Positions 30,234-39,933 of a DNA stretch of 64,000 nucleotides are shown one piece after another. The notes beneath the pieces were generated by a model, which worked only from the letters and a program-made list of their open reading frames with translations, was not told the origin of the DNA and did no database searches. The stretch's first letter is position 1. The number at the start of each line of letters is the position of its first letter. The stretch covers positions 2,232,001 through 2,296,000 of the forward strand of contig NZ_CP122961.1 of assembly GCF_029854215.1 (NCBI RefSeq). Reading direction: 5' to 3'. The position numbers and the translations under genes were made by a program. The stretch is from Halomonas alkaliantarctica. Lineage in GTDB: Bacteria > Pseudomonadota > Gammaproteobacteria > Pseudomonadales > Halomonadaceae.

Positions 30234-31908
30234 TGAAACACCGTCTAATAGCAACTCAACAAACGATCAGGATCTTAATAAGGCCAAAACGTCACGCCAG
30301 ACAAGGCTCTCGCCTATTTGGGTGGTGCCCATCGTCGCTATTGCGATTGGTTTATGGCTGGTTTATGACAACTACTCCAGTCGCGGCACCTTGGTGACGC
30401 TAACCATGGATAATGCCGAGGGTATCGAAGCGGGCAACACGCTGATTCGTAGCCGCAATGTAGAAGTGGGCCGAGTGCAGGGAGTGCGATTGTCTGACGA
30501 CCTTTCCCATGCAGTCCTGACCGCCCGCATTCAGCCGGAAGTAGAGGACATGCTGCGCGAAGATGCCCGCTTTTGGGTCGTCAAACCGCGCATTGGCCGT
30601 GAAGGTATCAGTGGTTTGGGCACCGTGCTCTCTGGCGCGTATATTCAGCTTGAGCCAGGCACCGAGGAAGCACCACGGCGAGAATTCCCCGTTAGCGATA
30701 TCCCTCCTGTTGCGCCCGCCGGCCAAGCGGGACTGCGTCTTAGCTTGACGAGCCAGTTGGGTAATTCACTGCGTGTAGGCGATCCGGTCTCTTACCAGGG
30801 ATATACCGTGGGACGTATCGAAGAGAATAGCTTTGAGCCTCGCTCTCGCACCATGCAGCACCAGGTGTTTATTGAAGAGCCGTATACCAATTTAGTTACC
30901 GATAGCACCCGTTTCTGGACCTCTAGCGGTATCGATTTCCGTTTGGACGCCGACGGCGTGCGCGTGAACGTTGAGTCACTGGAGGCCCTACTGGGTGGCG
31001 GTGTTAGCTTCGGCGTACCCGAAGACTTGCCTATGGGGCAACCGGTAGAAGCCAATACACACTTTACCCTCTATGCCGATGAAAACGCCGCAAGGGAAGG
31101 CACCTTTAATCGCTATTTAGAGTATGTACTGCTGGTAGATGAAACGGTTCGAGGACTTTCCAAAGGAGCGCCGGTAGAGTTTCGCGGCGTACGAATCGGT
31201 ACCGTTGCTGCCGTGCCCTGGAACTTTACCGCGCCGCAACCCGACTCTCGCGCACGCTTTGCGATTCCCGTACTGATTCGGATTGAGCCTCAGCGCCTGG
31301 GTATTGAAAATAGCGATATTGACCTTGAAGAGTGGGAGACGCGGTTCCAACGCATGTTCGGCTTGGGGCTGCGAGCCTCGCTAAAAAGCGGCAGCTTGCT
31401 AACAGGCGCCCTATTTGTCGACCTAAATTTCCAGCGCGACTTAGCCGATGAGTATGTTGCCGAGCGCTTTTCGGATCGCGACGTATTCCCCACCGTGCCT
31501 GGCGGCTTTGCCCAGATCCAGGCCCAGGTGACCGATTTACTCGATAAGTTAAATGCACTTGAGGTTGAACCGCTACTAACCGGACTGGATCGTAACCTGC
31601 AGGCTTCTGAAAGCATGTTGAATGAGGTTCGCGACGTCAGTGCCTCTCTTAATCAGTTGATCAATGACCCTGAAACCCAGGCCGTTGGAGGCAACCTTAA
31701 CGCGACACTGGATGAGCTGCGCAGTACGCTACAGGGATTATCCCCTTCATCGCCAGCCTATCAAGAGCTTACAACAGCTATTGAACGACTGGATCGCTTG
31801 ATGCGTGACCTGCAACCCCTGACTCGCACGCTCAATGACAACCCCAGAGCACTACTGTTCGATAACCTGGATGCCCAAGACCCCATTCCGCGCGCGCCAC
31901 ATGATTAA
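30226..31908 (+). CDS. pqiB: PqiB-like MCE domain protein
   Basis: The product has 560 residues from the ATG at 30226. A short cytoplasmic end is followed by one membrane helix (about 27-46) and a periplasmic part with three MCE domains, seen as repeats of the pattern V-G-x-V/I at GNTLIRSRNVEVGRVQGV, GDPVSYQGYTVGRIE and GAPVEFRGVRIGTV. After residue 430 the sequence is helical and probably coiled-coil. MCE proteins form hexameric tunnels for lipids between the membranes. It is flanked by pqiA (8-nt overlap) and pqiC (10 nt away). Confidence 0.93.
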   Translation: MANETPSNSNSTNDQDLNKAKTSRQTRLSPIWVVPIVAIAIGLWLVYDNYSSRGTLVTLTMDNAEGIEAGNTLIRSRNVEVGRVQGVRLSDDLSHAVLTARIQPEVEDMLREDARFWVVKPRIGREGISGLGTVLSGAYIQLEPGTEEAPRREFPVSDIPPVAPAGQAGLRLSLTSQLGNSLRVGDPVSYQGYTVGRIEENSFEPRSRTMQHQVFIEEPYTNLVTDSTRFWTSSGIDFRLDADGVRVNVESLEALLGGGVSFGVPEDLPMGQPVEANTHFTLYADENAAREGTFNRYLEYVLLVDETVRGLSKGAPVEFRGVRIGTVAAVPWNFTAPQPDSRARFAIPVLIRIEPQRLGIENSDIDLEEWETRFQRMFGLGLRASLKSGSLLTGALFVDLNFQRDLADEYVAERFSDRDVFPTVPGGFAQIQAQVTDLLDKLNALEVEPLLTGLDRNLQASESMLNEVRDVSASLNQLINDPETQAVGGNLNATLDELRSTLQGLSPSSPAYQELTTAIERLDRLMRDLQPLTRTLNDNPRALLFDNLDAQDPIPRAPHD

Positions 31909-31918
31909 GGAGCCTACT

Positions 31919-32542
31919 ATGTTGACAGGGAAGAAGATGTTTAGACGTGAAAGTATGCTGACATGGGTGAAATGCTTGACCCTGCTACTGATCTGCATGC
32001 TGGTCTCTGCCTGCGCCAGCAGCGTCTCCCCGCCCGCACGCTACATGCTGCCGAGCGGACCATCGGCTAGTACCCCCAACCAGCCAGAGGGCACGCTTAT
32101 GGTGAACTCCCCGAGGCTTGCCCACTACCTGGATGTCGACGGCATTGTGATGCAGCTAGACGACATTACGCTGAACGCGGCTCGGGAACATCAATGGGCA
32201 GAAGGGTTAGGCAGACAGTTAGAACGGAGACTGCGAGCTAACCTAGCGCAAGCACTGCCAACGCTTAGGGTTATGCGTGCGGAAGGTGAACAGGCCAACG
32301 CCTTGACCCTGCGCCTGAACGTTGATCAATTCCAAGGCCGCTTCGATGGTGTCGCCGTGGCCAGCGGCCAATGGCAATTGCTTAACGATACCGGTGAACT
32401 GCTGGAGATGAAAAATTTCTATGCGGAAACAACCCTTGCAGAAGATGGCTACCCGGCACTGGTACGCGCACTAAGCAAAAGCTGGGATCAAGCTGCCGGG
32501 CTTATTGCTACACAAATTCGCCAAGGTCATTATTTTAATTAA
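31919..32542 (+). CDS. pqiC: PqiC-like outer-membrane lipoprotein
   Basis: The product has 207 residues. The start at 31919 has AAGGAG 8 nt upstream; an earlier in-frame start inside pqiB lacks one. The lipoprotein signal reads LLLICMLVSAC with the lipobox cysteine at about residue 29. The mature protein matches the PqiC/YmbA (DUF330) family, including the ARYMLPSG start and a DDI(T)LNAAREHQWAEGL block. In E. coli PqiC links the PqiB tunnel to the outer membrane. It closes pqiABC. Confidence 0.9.
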   Translation: MLTGKKMFRRESMLTWVKCLTLLLICMLVSACASSVSPPARYMLPSGPSASTPNQPEGTLMVNSPRLAHYLDVDGIVMQLDDITLNAAREHQWAEGLGRQLERRLRANLAQALPTLRVMRAEGEQANALTLRLNVDQFQGRFDGVAVASGQWQLLNDTGELLEMKNFYAETTLAEDGYPALVRALSKSWDQAAGLIATQIRQGHYFN

Positions 32543-32606
32543 TTCACGATTTTCTAAACGTAGCTCACTGATCTACGCTTAATTCAGCCTTCTCAGGGAT
32601 GTTCAC

Positions 32607-33104
32607 ATGGCCAATGAATCGAACAACACCGCTGTATTACCCGCCGTGCAACTGCGCGATTCAGTGAATACTCTGATGCAGACAGTCACGACGATGCTGG
32701 AAGGGAAAGCGTCACTGACAACCCTTGAAGCAGCTTTGCATAGTCACGATGCCCTGCTAGATCAGTTAGCAATGCACTCACTCGATGCGTCAACGCTCGC
32801 TGCTCTTGAGCGTATTGAGCAATTTATAACCCTGCGCGCGGGTGACTACTATCAAACGACGACCGACAAGCTCGATGATCAACAGAAAAACCGTTTGATT
32901 TCACTGTTTGCTCGACGGCTACTTGCTCTAGAGGGGCTAGGGCCAGCAACAGCGCGCCAGTTATTCCAACTGGGCGTATTCACCCCCGAACAGTTTTTTG
33001 CATTGACGCCTGGGGCGCTTGCCCAGCTTGAACTACCGCCCGCGACAATGGCTCGACTGATTCCTCTACATGCCCAGCACTCTTCCCTGACACGAGACAG
33101 CTAA
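32607..33104 (+). CDS. Uncharacterised protein with a C-terminal helix-hairpin-helix-like segment
   Basis: The product has 165 residues, soluble, with no signal or membrane helix. The first 110 residues look wholly helical. At about residues 112-145 the sequence LEGLGPATARQLFQLGV and TPEQFFALTPG resembles a helix-hairpin-helix unit, of the sort that binds DNA backbone or a protein. I do not recognise a named family. It lies 64 nt after pqiC on the same strand with an AGGGA ribosome site, and about 280 nt before rhlE. Function unknown. Confidence 0.75.
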   Translation: MANESNNTAVLPAVQLRDSVNTLMQTVTTMLEGKASLTTLEAALHSHDALLDQLAMHSLDASTLAALERIEQFITLRAGDYYQTTTDKLDDQQKNRLISLFARRLLALEGLGPATARQLFQLGVFTPEQFFALTPGALAQLELPPATMARLIPLHAQHSSLTRDS

Positions 33105-33384
33105 TCAAGCTGGCATTCTATAACCGTGTTACACTACTCGGCTTATTACTGACACGTAGTTTTCTGGTGTGTCCGTGCACATCAGATGATAGCGCACCTT
33201 TGAGCTATAACCTTCACATCTCCTGTCACGGTCATCCACGGCTAACCAACGACCATCGCGGCACGCTGAATTATCTGGCACACTTCGCTGCCGCGAAGGT
33301 AGATCAACCTCGCTTTTTGAACTTTACATCTAGTGATAACAACCACTTACCGGTACTAACTCACTAGGTGACTGCGGAGAACGC

Positions 33385-34641
33385 ATGAGCTTTTCTGAAC
33401 TTGGCCTGCACGCCGATTTGTTACGCGCTGTCACAGCGCAAGGTTACACCGAACCTACCCCGATACAACGACAGGCCATCCCTGTCGTACTAGAAGGTCG
33501 TGACATGCTGGCCAGCGCCCAAACCGGCACTGGCAAAACCGCTGGTTTCACGCTGCCAATGCTGCAACGTTTAAACACCGGCAAACGACCTGCAAAGCGT
33601 CAGGTACGTGCGCTTGTGTTAACCCCTACGCGTGAACTCGCCGCCCAAGTAGGCGAAAGCGTGTCGACCTATGGCCAACATCTGGCGCTGCGCTCCCATA
33701 TTATTTTTGGCGGCGTTGGCCAACAGCCTCAAATCGATGCACTAAAAGCTGGTTTGGATGTGCTTGTTGCCACCCCAGGCCGCCTGCTGGACCTTCACCA
33801 GCAGGGGCATGTGGATCTCTCCTGCGTAGAGATTTTAGTGCTTGATGAAGCTGACCGTATGCTGGACATGGGCTTCATCCACGACATTAAGCGCTTGCTG
33901 CGCCTGGTGCCTAAAAAGCGCCAAAACCTGCTGTTCTCGGCGACATTCTCCAATGAGATCCAGACCCTGGCACAACAGCTGCTGGACAACCCAGCGATGA
34001 TTGAAGTGGCGCCGCGGAATGCCACTGCCGAGAAAATTGAACAGGCTATCTACCGTGTCGACCGCGAGAAGAAGCGCGAACTGCTGGCCCACTTAATTCA
34101 GCAAAATGGCTGGTTCCAAGTGCTGGTATTTACGCGGACCAAACATGGCGCTAACCGTCTTGCAGAACAGCTATCCAAGCAGGACATCCCTTCCATGGCG
34201 ATTCATGGTAATAAAAGCCAGGGCGCTCGCACCCGCGCGCTAACGGCATTTAAGAGTGGCGACCTGCAGGTACTTGTCGCCACCGATATCGCTGCTCGCG
34301 GTCTGGACATTAATGAGCTGCCCCATGTCGTCAATTTCGACCTACCCAACGTAGCCGAGGATTATGTCCACCGCATTGGTCGCACCGGACGTGCTGGCAG
34401 CAATGGTGAAGCCGTCTCGCTAGTGTGTGTCGATGAAGACGCTCTGTTGGGCAATATTGAGCGACTAATCAAACAGACGCTGCCCAAGCATATTGAACCT
34501 GGCTTTGAGCCCGACCCCAGTATCAAACCTGAGCCCATCGAGAATGGTCGACGCAATCAACGTCAGCCTCGCGCCAAACGCAAACCAGAAGGGCAGAGTG
34601 CCAATACCGGCGGCGAGCGTAAACGTCGCGCGCGGCGCTAG
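33385..34641 (+). CDS. rhlE: DEAD-box ATP-dependent RNA helicase RhlE
   Basis: The product has 418 residues. Helicase motifs are in order: Q motif ([14 protein letters not shown]), [34 protein letters not shown] basic, disordered Arg/Lys tail follows from about residue 385. The start MSFSELGL and the overall pattern match RhlE, which acts in ribosome assembly and RNA turnover. GGAG lies 8 nt before the start. The 280-nt upstream gap (33105-33384) holds no convincing gene and may be a long leader, as is frequent for cold-responsive DEAD-box genes. Confidence 0.94.
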   Translation: MSFSELGLHADLLRAVTAQGYTEPTPIQRQAIPVVLEGRDMLASAQTGTGKTAGFTLPMLQRLNTGKRPAKRQVRALVLTPTRELAAQVGESVSTYGQHLALRSHIIFGGVGQQPQIDALKAGLDVLVATPGRLLDLHQQGHVDLSCVEILVLDEADRMLDMGFIHDIKRLLRLVPKKRQNLLFSATFSNEIQTLAQQLLDNPAMIEVAPRNATAEKIEQAIYRVDREKKRELLAHLIQQNGWFQVLVFTRTKHGANRLAEQLSKQDIPSMAIHGNKSQGARTRALTAFKSGDLQVLVATDIAARGLDINELPHVVNFDLPNVAEDYVHRIGRTGRAGSNGEAVSLVCVDEDALLGNIERLIKQTLPKHIEPGFEPDPSIKPEPIENGRRNQRQPRAKRKPEGQSANTGGERKRRARR

Positions 34642-34652
34642 CTCAGATTGCA

Positions 34653-34685
34653 GGAATATGCGAAGGTATTGCCTTCGCATATTCC
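34653..34685. terminator. Perfect 14-bp stem-loop after rhlE
   Basis: GGAATATGCGAAGG pairs with CCTTCGCATATTCC around a 5-nt loop, 11 nt after the rhlE stop. There is no run of T on either side, so it may be an mRNA 3'-end stabiliser or a U-poor terminator rather than a classical one. Confidence 0.5.
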
Positions 34686-34736
34686 AAGCCGCTCTTTCCA
34701 GCAGCTATTTTAGCCAAAACTTTTCATGGAGTGATT

Positions 34737-35240
34737 ATGGCGTCTTCTCAACTGATGGCCGAGTACCGCCAATGGCTGACGTTTCAACGTCAAGAGCAGC
34801 TTAGCCGCGAACATCAAGGGATCGTGCAGCGTTTAGAGGACGCCCGTGCGTCGGCTAATCAGGTACTTCAAGCCTACCGCAGCATGGCTGAAAAGGCCTC
34901 GGTTGAAGGCGCCTGCTATCGCACGATTTTCTTGCGCCAGCGGGATGACAACCACGCCCTCCCCTGTGAAGGCTGGCTGTTTGTACGCCGAGTACTAAGT
35001 GAAGGCAATAGCACTCGCGTACGTGTTACCCTGCTTGAAACCTTTACCCTTGAAGATGGCATCATGGCGCCAGGCGATAAACCTGCTCGCAAGCTTACTT
35101 TAGAAATATTCGACCAGTTGAATATGGATAAAGGGATGCGCACAAACGTCAGGGTCGACTGCCTGGACACTCCCCAGGATTACCACTTCATTACGCTACT
35201 CGATGCCGTTCGCGGAGACTTGCGCCCGCACCTTAAATAA
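34737..35240 (+). CDS. Uncharacterised protein with N-terminal coiled coil
   Basis: The product has 167 residues from the ATG at 34737, with GGAG 5-9 nt before it. Residues 1-65 are helical and likely coiled-coil (rich in Gln, Glu, Arg). From about residue 65 the pattern changes to alternating beta strands (ACYRTIFLRQRDD, CEGWLFVRRVLS, TRVRVTLLETFTL). No signal, membrane helix or named family is recognised. It lies between rhlE and an MFS gene, 8 nt before the latter, and could be co-transcribed with it. Function unknown. Confidence 0.7.
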   Translation: MASSQLMAEYRQWLTFQRQEQLSREHQGIVQRLEDARASANQVLQAYRSMAEKASVEGACYRTIFLRQRDDNHALPCEGWLFVRRVLSEGNSTRVRVTLLETFTLEDGIMAPGDKPARKLTLEIFDQLNMDKGMRTNVRVDCLDTPQDYHFITLLDAVRGDLRPHLK

Positions 35241-35248
35241 GTACCCGC

Positions 35249-36457
35249 ATGGCAACGCGTCGTTCAACTACGTTTATTTTACTGATGGTCGTGGTGGGGC
35301 TTAATTTACGCCCCGCCATGTCTTCGGTTGCCCCATTACTTACTCGCCTGCAAGAAAGCGCGGGGCTTTCCGCTACCGCTGCAGGACTACTCACTACGCT
35401 ACCCGTGCTGTTTTTAGGCCTCTCGGCCCCACTTGCCCCCACACTGGCGAAACGCATAGGCAGTGAACGGGCGCTGAGTGCGGCACTGATACTCCTGGCG
35501 GCTGGGCTGATTTTGCGTGGACTGCCGATTCCCGGCGTTCTCTTTATCGGTTCGGCGATGGCAGGCTGTGCGATCGGCATTGGCGGCACCCTGCTACCGG
35601 CACTGGTTAAGCGAGAGCTTCCCGACAGCGCCGATCTGCTCACCGGCTTATACACCTTGGCGCTCTGCTTAGGTGGCGCCTTAGGGGCCGGGCTTAGCGT
35701 CCCGTTAACGCAACTGCTCGGCAGTTGGCAGGCAAGCTTGATGAGCTGGTCACTACTAGCACTCTTCGCACTGGTGCTTTGGCACTTAAAAATGCCTCGC
35801 TCGTCTCGGGCAAACACCCCCATAGCACCCAAGGGCGGTATTTTACAACTCCTTAAGCAGCCGCTTACCTGGTACGTCATGCTGTTTATGGGTATTCAGT
35901 CGTCCATGGCGTACATCGTATTTGGTTGGCTGCCCACACTACTGGTTGAGCGCGGTTATAACGAAGCCGATGCAGGCTGGACCATGGCGGTGTCTATTAT
36001 GTCCCAGCTAGCCTCCGCACTAGGCGCGCCATGGCTTGCACGCATGGGGCGTGATCAACGCCCAGCGTTATTAGTGGTGCTGTTTAGCACCGCCATTGGT
36101 CTATGGATGCTACTGATCGCACCATTAGTATGGCAATGGCCTGGCGCTGCACTTCTGGGTATCGGCCAAGGCGGCAGCTTTAGCCTGGCGCTAAGCCTGC
36201 TAGTCTTACGCACGGCAAACTCGCGCCTTGCCGGTCAGCTTTCTGGGCTGGTCCAGGGTGGTGGTTATACGCTGGCAGCCCTCGGGCCTTTTGGTGTGGG
36301 GGTTATGCTGCAAACAGGTGCTAACACATCACATATCGCTTGGCTGTTGCTTATTCTGATCACGGTTTGCTGTGGCTTTGCGCTACTGGCGGGCCGCAAT
36401 CAGCGATTGGATGACCAGAGCGGCGAACTTTTGATACAGCGTGTAACGCCCACCTAG
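35249..36457 (+). CDS. MFS transporter, CynX/NimT-like
   Basis: The product has 402 residues with 12 predicted membrane helices. The N-terminus FILLMVVVGLNLRPAMSSVAPLL and GLLTTLPVLFLGLSAPLAP match the cyanate transporter-like (CynX/YeaN) branch of the major facilitator superfamily. The substrate cannot be told from sequence; no cyanase or related gene is next to it. The ribosome site is weak. It is followed by an asparaginase gene after 31 nt, on the same strand. Confidence 0.85.
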   Translation: MATRRSTTFILLMVVVGLNLRPAMSSVAPLLTRLQESAGLSATAAGLLTTLPVLFLGLSAPLAPTLAKRIGSERALSAALILLAAGLILRGLPIPGVLFIGSAMAGCAIGIGGTLLPALVKRELPDSADLLTGLYTLALCLGGALGAGLSVPLTQLLGSWQASLMSWSLLALFALVLWHLKMPRSSRANTPIAPKGGILQLLKQPLTWYVMLFMGIQSSMAYIVFGWLPTLLVERGYNEADAGWTMAVSIMSQLASALGAPWLARMGRDQRPALLVVLFSTAIGLWMLLIAPLVWQWPGAALLGIGQGGSFSLALSLLVLRTANSRLAGQLSGLVQGGGYTLAALGPFGVGVMLQTGANTSHIAWLLLILITVCCGFALLAGRNQRLDDQSGELLIQRVTPT

Positions 36458-36488
36458 CAGGTTTCGTACAAAGCCCCAGGAGATGGCG

Positions 36489-37559
36489 ATGATCCCTCAC
36501 TCCCCTATAGCCAGCAATTTACCCGCCCAAGAGCGTATTTTAGTCATCTATACGGGCGGAACTATCGGTATGCAGCAGCATGCTGACGGGCTCGCGCCTG
36601 GCGGTGACTTTGCCACTCGAATGGCGACGGCCCTTAGCCAGCTACCCATTACCCAACAGCAATCCCTTCCAGCCTATAAGGTCGTCAGTTACGCGAAACT
36701 GATTGACTCCAGCGCGGCCACCCCACTCACTTGGCAACAGCTCGCCCGGGATATTAACGACCAGCTAACGGCCTACGCCGGTTTCGTGATTATTCACGGC
36801 ACCGACACCCTTAGCTGGACCGCTGCCAGCCTTGCCTATCAACTCCAGGGGCTAGATCGCCCAGTGGTCGTAACAGGCTCGATGCTGCCGCTGGAATCGC
36901 ACGGCAGCGATGCCTTGGACAACCTGCACGGCGCGCTGCAGTTCGCTGCCAAGCCCGCGCTCCAAGAGGTGGCTATTTACTTTGCAGGGCAATTGCTGCG
37001 GGGCGTCCGCGCCATCAAGCAGCATAGTGAAGCAGCCAACGCCTTCGCCTGCCCTAACTATCCGCTGCTCGGCGAGCGGGTAGGCGATGATTTTATTTAT
37101 TACCCCAGCCGTGGGCTTGGTCTGCAGCAGCGTGGCGCGCCGCGTTTCGAGCTCCCTGACTACCGACTGGTCAATCAAGGGGAGATTGTTCGCATCGCTC
37201 TTTGGCCGGGCATATCTGCCTGGCAGTTGGACGCCTGGTTGAGTGATTCGCGGGTTAAAGGGGCGTTACTTCAGCTCTGGGGCGCCGGCAACCTCCCCGG
37301 AGACCCCAGTATGCTGGACGTTCTCGCCAGGGCCAGCGGGGAAGGCAAACTGCTCGCCGCCATTAGCCAGTGCCCACAGGGCAGTGTTCACCTGGGTGCT
37401 TACGCGGCTGGGCATGGGCTGAGTGATGCAGGTGTGCTCGCAGGCGATGATATGACGCCAGAGGCGGCTTTCACCAAGCTGGCCCACTTACTGGCCCAGC
37501 CACTCGTATTAGAAGACCAGCAACAGCTCTTTTTGACGTCGCTAGTCGGTGAACGCTAG
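36489..37559 (+). CDS. Type I (cytoplasmic) L-asparaginase
   Basis: The product has 356 residues. The ATG at 36489 has AGGAG 6 nt upstream, whereas the ATG at 36483 directly abuts that site. The two catalytic threonine regions are visible: YTGGTIGM near residue 20 and IHGTDTLSWTAA near residue 100, with the lysine expected in the second half. It lacks a signal peptide, so it should act in the cytoplasm, hydrolysing asparagine to aspartate and ammonia. The MFS gene just upstream may share its transcript. Confidence 0.9.
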   Translation: MIPHSPIASNLPAQERILVIYTGGTIGMQQHADGLAPGGDFATRMATALSQLPITQQQSLPAYKVVSYAKLIDSSAATPLTWQQLARDINDQLTAYAGFVIIHGTDTLSWTAASLAYQLQGLDRPVVVTGSMLPLESHGSDALDNLHGALQFAAKPALQEVAIYFAGQLLRGVRAIKQHSEAANAFACPNYPLLGERVGDDFIYYPSRGLGLQQRGAPRFELPDYRLVNQGEIVRIALWPGISAWQLDAWLSDSRVKGALLQLWGAGNLPGDPSMLDVLARASGEGKLLAAISQCPQGSVHLGAYAAGHGLSDAGVLAGDDMTPEAAFTKLAHLLAQPLVLEDQQQLFLTSLVGER

Positions 37560-37646
37560 CAAATCAAAGCGGTTGAATAGTGGCGTAGGCTGATAATCCA
37601 GCTATGTTATAGGGAGTCTTTTAACCGCTTGAAGGAGCAACAGATT

Positions 37647-37886
37647 ATGGAAAAACCGGTACACCATTTTAGCGAACTATTCGAGCAGTTGGGACTGGCA
37701 TCTGACGCAGATTCAATCGAGCGCTTTATCCAACGCAACGCCCCGCTCCCGGAAACGATGCCATTGGCTGAAGCCCCCTGCTGGAACGAGGGTCAGGCTG
37801 AATTTCTAAAAGAAGCGGTAGAGGAAGATGCTGATTGGGCAGAGGTCGTCGATCACCTTGATGCCTCGATGCATAAAACTCAATAA
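37647..37886 (+). CDS. DUF2789 family protein
   Basis: The product has 79 residues, acidic and soluble. The start at 37647 has AAGGAG 9 nt before it. The sequence follows the DUF2789 pattern closely (HHFSELFEQLGL, IERFIQRNAPLP, FLKEAVEEDADWAEVVD). Function unknown. It is a single small gene between the asparaginase gene and the convergent SRPBCC gene. Confidence 0.82.
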   Translation: MEKPVHHFSELFEQLGLASDADSIERFIQRNAPLPETMPLAEAPCWNEGQAEFLKEAVEEDADWAEVVDHLDASMHKTQ

Positions 37887-37925
37887 CGCCTCGGTTTGAT
37901 CAACACCGCGCCGCCTAGTGCGGCG

Positions 37926-38342
37926 CTATCGATTTAAACGTGCCTCAACGCGTTCAAGAATCTGACGGCTGACTTTGCTGACTAGCGGCTTGGCCGCTTT
38001 GTTAACGGCTTTCTCCATTAAGCGGTTGCGAATTTCGTAGCTTAGCGTCAACGCCACTTCGGTCCCTTCTGGCACTTCGCGAAGACGATAGCGACCCTGG
38101 TTCTTGACGCCATTCAGCGACTCCCAGGCAAGCACATTGGGCGGTTGGATCTCGGTAACCATGACATCAAACGCCCAATCCATACCCACAGCGCGTACGT
38201 GCCAGCGATAACGATTTTCGCCCAAGGTCTCTATTGACCGGATTAGATCTGAGTAATCGGCAAAATCTTCGACGCGGCGCAATAGATCAAATACGCGTTC
38301 CGGCGGAGCATTAATGATTTCACTATGTTCAATCGTTGCCAT
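37926..38342 (-). CDS. SRPBCC family protein
   Basis: The product has 138 residues with the START/Bet v1-like fold pattern: N-terminal INAPPERVFDLLRRVEDFADYSDLI, central beta strands, and a long C-terminal helix. It belongs to the polyketide cyclase/dehydrase or lipid-transport type of the superfamily; a hydrophobic ligand is likely but unknown. The start has AGAGGCG upstream. It is divergent from queC, with about 220 nt between. Confidence 0.82.
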   Translation of the reverse strand: MATIEHSEIINAPPERVFDLLRRVEDFADYSDLIRSIETLGENRYRWHVRAVGMDWAFDVMVTEIQPPNVLAWESLNGVKNQGRYRLREVPEGTEVALTLSYEIRNRLMEKAVNKAAKPLVSKVSRQILERVEARLNR

Positions 38343-38563
38343 TGGTTCGCCTCTAACATCATGGATGGTTAGCGTAGCATGTTGATATTAATGCTGCCCA
38401 TCTACGCACTTTTTACCTCAATCAGGTACATCGATAGACGCTAGAACTGGTCAGATTAACGGCTATTGCGTAAACTGCCGCCCTTCCGGACCGGACCCCG
38501 GAACGCCGCGACAGCCTACCGCTGCTCGCGATTAATAAATTCTCCGACAAAGAGTGTTTTCTC

Positions 38564-39277
38564 ATGTCATCAATATCCCCAGTGGCGGCTGATAAAGCCA
38601 CCACGACCGTCGTTATCTATTCCGGTGGAATGGACTCTTTTACCGTGCTTCACCGCGCGCTGCGTGAAGGTCTTAAGGTACACGCACTTTCGTTCGACTA
38701 TGGCCAGCGGCATGTCCGCGAACTCAATACTGCCCGCCAAGTATGCGCTGCACTGGGACTGCCCCATCAAGTGGTCGATATTCGCGCTATACACGGTTTG
38801 ATCGACAATTCGGCGCTCACCGATCCTGACCAAGCGATGCCCCAAGGCGACTACGACGCGGATAATCTTCGCGCTACCGTCGTACCCAATCGCAATATGA
38901 TCCTGCTCTCCCTGGCAATTGCCAAGGCAGTCAACATTGGCGCAGAGCGAGTCGACTACGGTGCCCATGGCGGCGACCATGTTCTCTACCCCGACTGTCG
39001 CCCCGAGTTCGTCGAAGCGATGAATCACGTCGCGGGCATCGCCAACTTCGAGCCAGTAAAGCTCCACGCCCCTTACCTCACTGTAAGCAAAGCCGACATC
39101 CTGCGTGAAGGCCTCGCGATGGGGCTGGATTACCGTCATACCTGGACCTGCTACGAAGGCCGTGAACTTGCCTGTGGCGTGTGCGGCAGTTGCAGCGAAC
39201 GACTGGCCGCCTTTGCAGCCAACGGTGTCACCGACCCACTGGCTTACAGCGTAGACAGCGCAGTAGGTCAACGCTGA
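38564..39277 (+). CDS. queC: 7-cyano-7-deazaguanine synthase QueC
   Basis: The product has 237 residues. The PP-loop ATP pyrophosphatase motif SGGMDSF lies near residue 21, and the C-terminal zinc site is formed by cysteines in [19 protein letters not shown]. QueC converts 7-carboxy-7-deazaguanine to preQ0 with ammonia and ATP, a step in queuosine synthesis. It overlaps queE by one nucleotide at TGATG and is the first gene of queC-queE-queD-ykgJ. Confidence 0.95.
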   Translation: MSSISPVAADKATTTVVIYSGGMDSFTVLHRALREGLKVHALSFDYGQRHVRELNTARQVCAALGLPHQVVDIRAIHGLIDNSALTDPDQAMPQGDYDADNLRATVVPNRNMILLSLAIAKAVNIGAERVDYGAHGGDHVLYPDCRPEFVEAMNHVAGIANFEPVKLHAPYLTVSKADILREGLAMGLDYRHTWTCYEGRELACGVCGSCSERLAAFAANGVTDPLAYSVDSAVGQR

Positions 39278-39933
39278 TGTATCAAGTCAAAGAAGCCTTC
39301 TACACCCTACAGGGGGAAGGTGCCCAAGCAGGAAGAGCGAGTGTTTTCTGTCGTTTTAGCGGCTGCAACCTGTGGTCAGGCCGTGAGATTGATCGAGCGA
39401 CGGCTAAATGCACTTTTTGCGATACTGACTTTATTGGCACTAACGGCATCAATGGCGGCAAGTTTGCCACTGCTACCGCCCTTGCTGAGCACATTGCAGC
39501 GCTCTGGCCCAGCCAAAGCGGTGACACCAAGCAACATGCGACGCCCTATGTGGTGTTTACCGGCGGTGAGCCGCTGCTGCAGCTCGACGCGGCGCTGATT
39601 GCCACGCTGCACAGCCATGGGTTTGAGGTGGCCGTTGAGACCAACGGTACGCTGACCCCACCCCCAGGTATTGATTGGTTATGCGTAAGCCCTAAGGGCA
39701 GCAATCCGCTGGCCGTTACGCAAGGCGACGAGTTAAAGCTCGTTTACCCCCAGGCAGACGCTCCCCCAGAGCAGTTTTCCAACCTTGGGTTTCGCCACTT
39801 CTTTCTACAGCCGATGGATCTTGTTCCTCTCAATCAGGAAAAGACCACCGTTGCTGAAGCGACCGCCTACTGTATGGCTAACCCCCAGTGGCGTCTGTCG
39901 CTACAAATGCACAAATTAGCAGGCTTTGATTAA
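39277..39933 (+). CDS. queE: 7-carboxy-7-deazaguanine synthase QueE (radical SAM)
   Basis: The product has 218 residues. The iron-sulfur motif is C-x14-C-x2-C (CNLWSGREIDRATAKCTFC), a variant known for one branch of QueE instead of the usual CX3CX2C. The TGGEPLLQ motif contacts S-adenosylmethionine. It rearranges 6-carboxytetrahydropterin, the QueD product, to 7-carboxy-7-deazaguanine. The start is the ATG overlapping the queC stop; an upstream extension would lie within queC. Confidence 0.94.
   Translation: MYQVKEAFYTLQGEGAQAGRASVFCRFSGCNLWSGREIDRATAKCTFCDTDFIGTNGINGGKFATATALAEHIAALWPSQSGDTKQHATPYVVFTGGEPLLQLDAALIATLHSHGFEVAVETNGTLTPPPGIDWLCVSPKGSNPLAVTQGDELKLVYPQADAPPEQFSNLGFRHFFLQPMDLVPLNQEKTTVAEATAYCMANPQWRLSLQMHKLAGFD

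Noticed and set aside
33167..33367. 66-codon open frame before rhlE
   Set aside because: No ribosome site, His/Cys-rich composition unlike its neighbours and no family; more likely part of the rhlE leader.
38400..38563. Possible preQ1 riboswitch before queC
   Set aside because: A TTCCGG/CCGGAA hairpin (38484-38503) is present, but the conserved preQ1-I/II loop and pseudoknot sequences are not recognisable, so no riboswitch is called.
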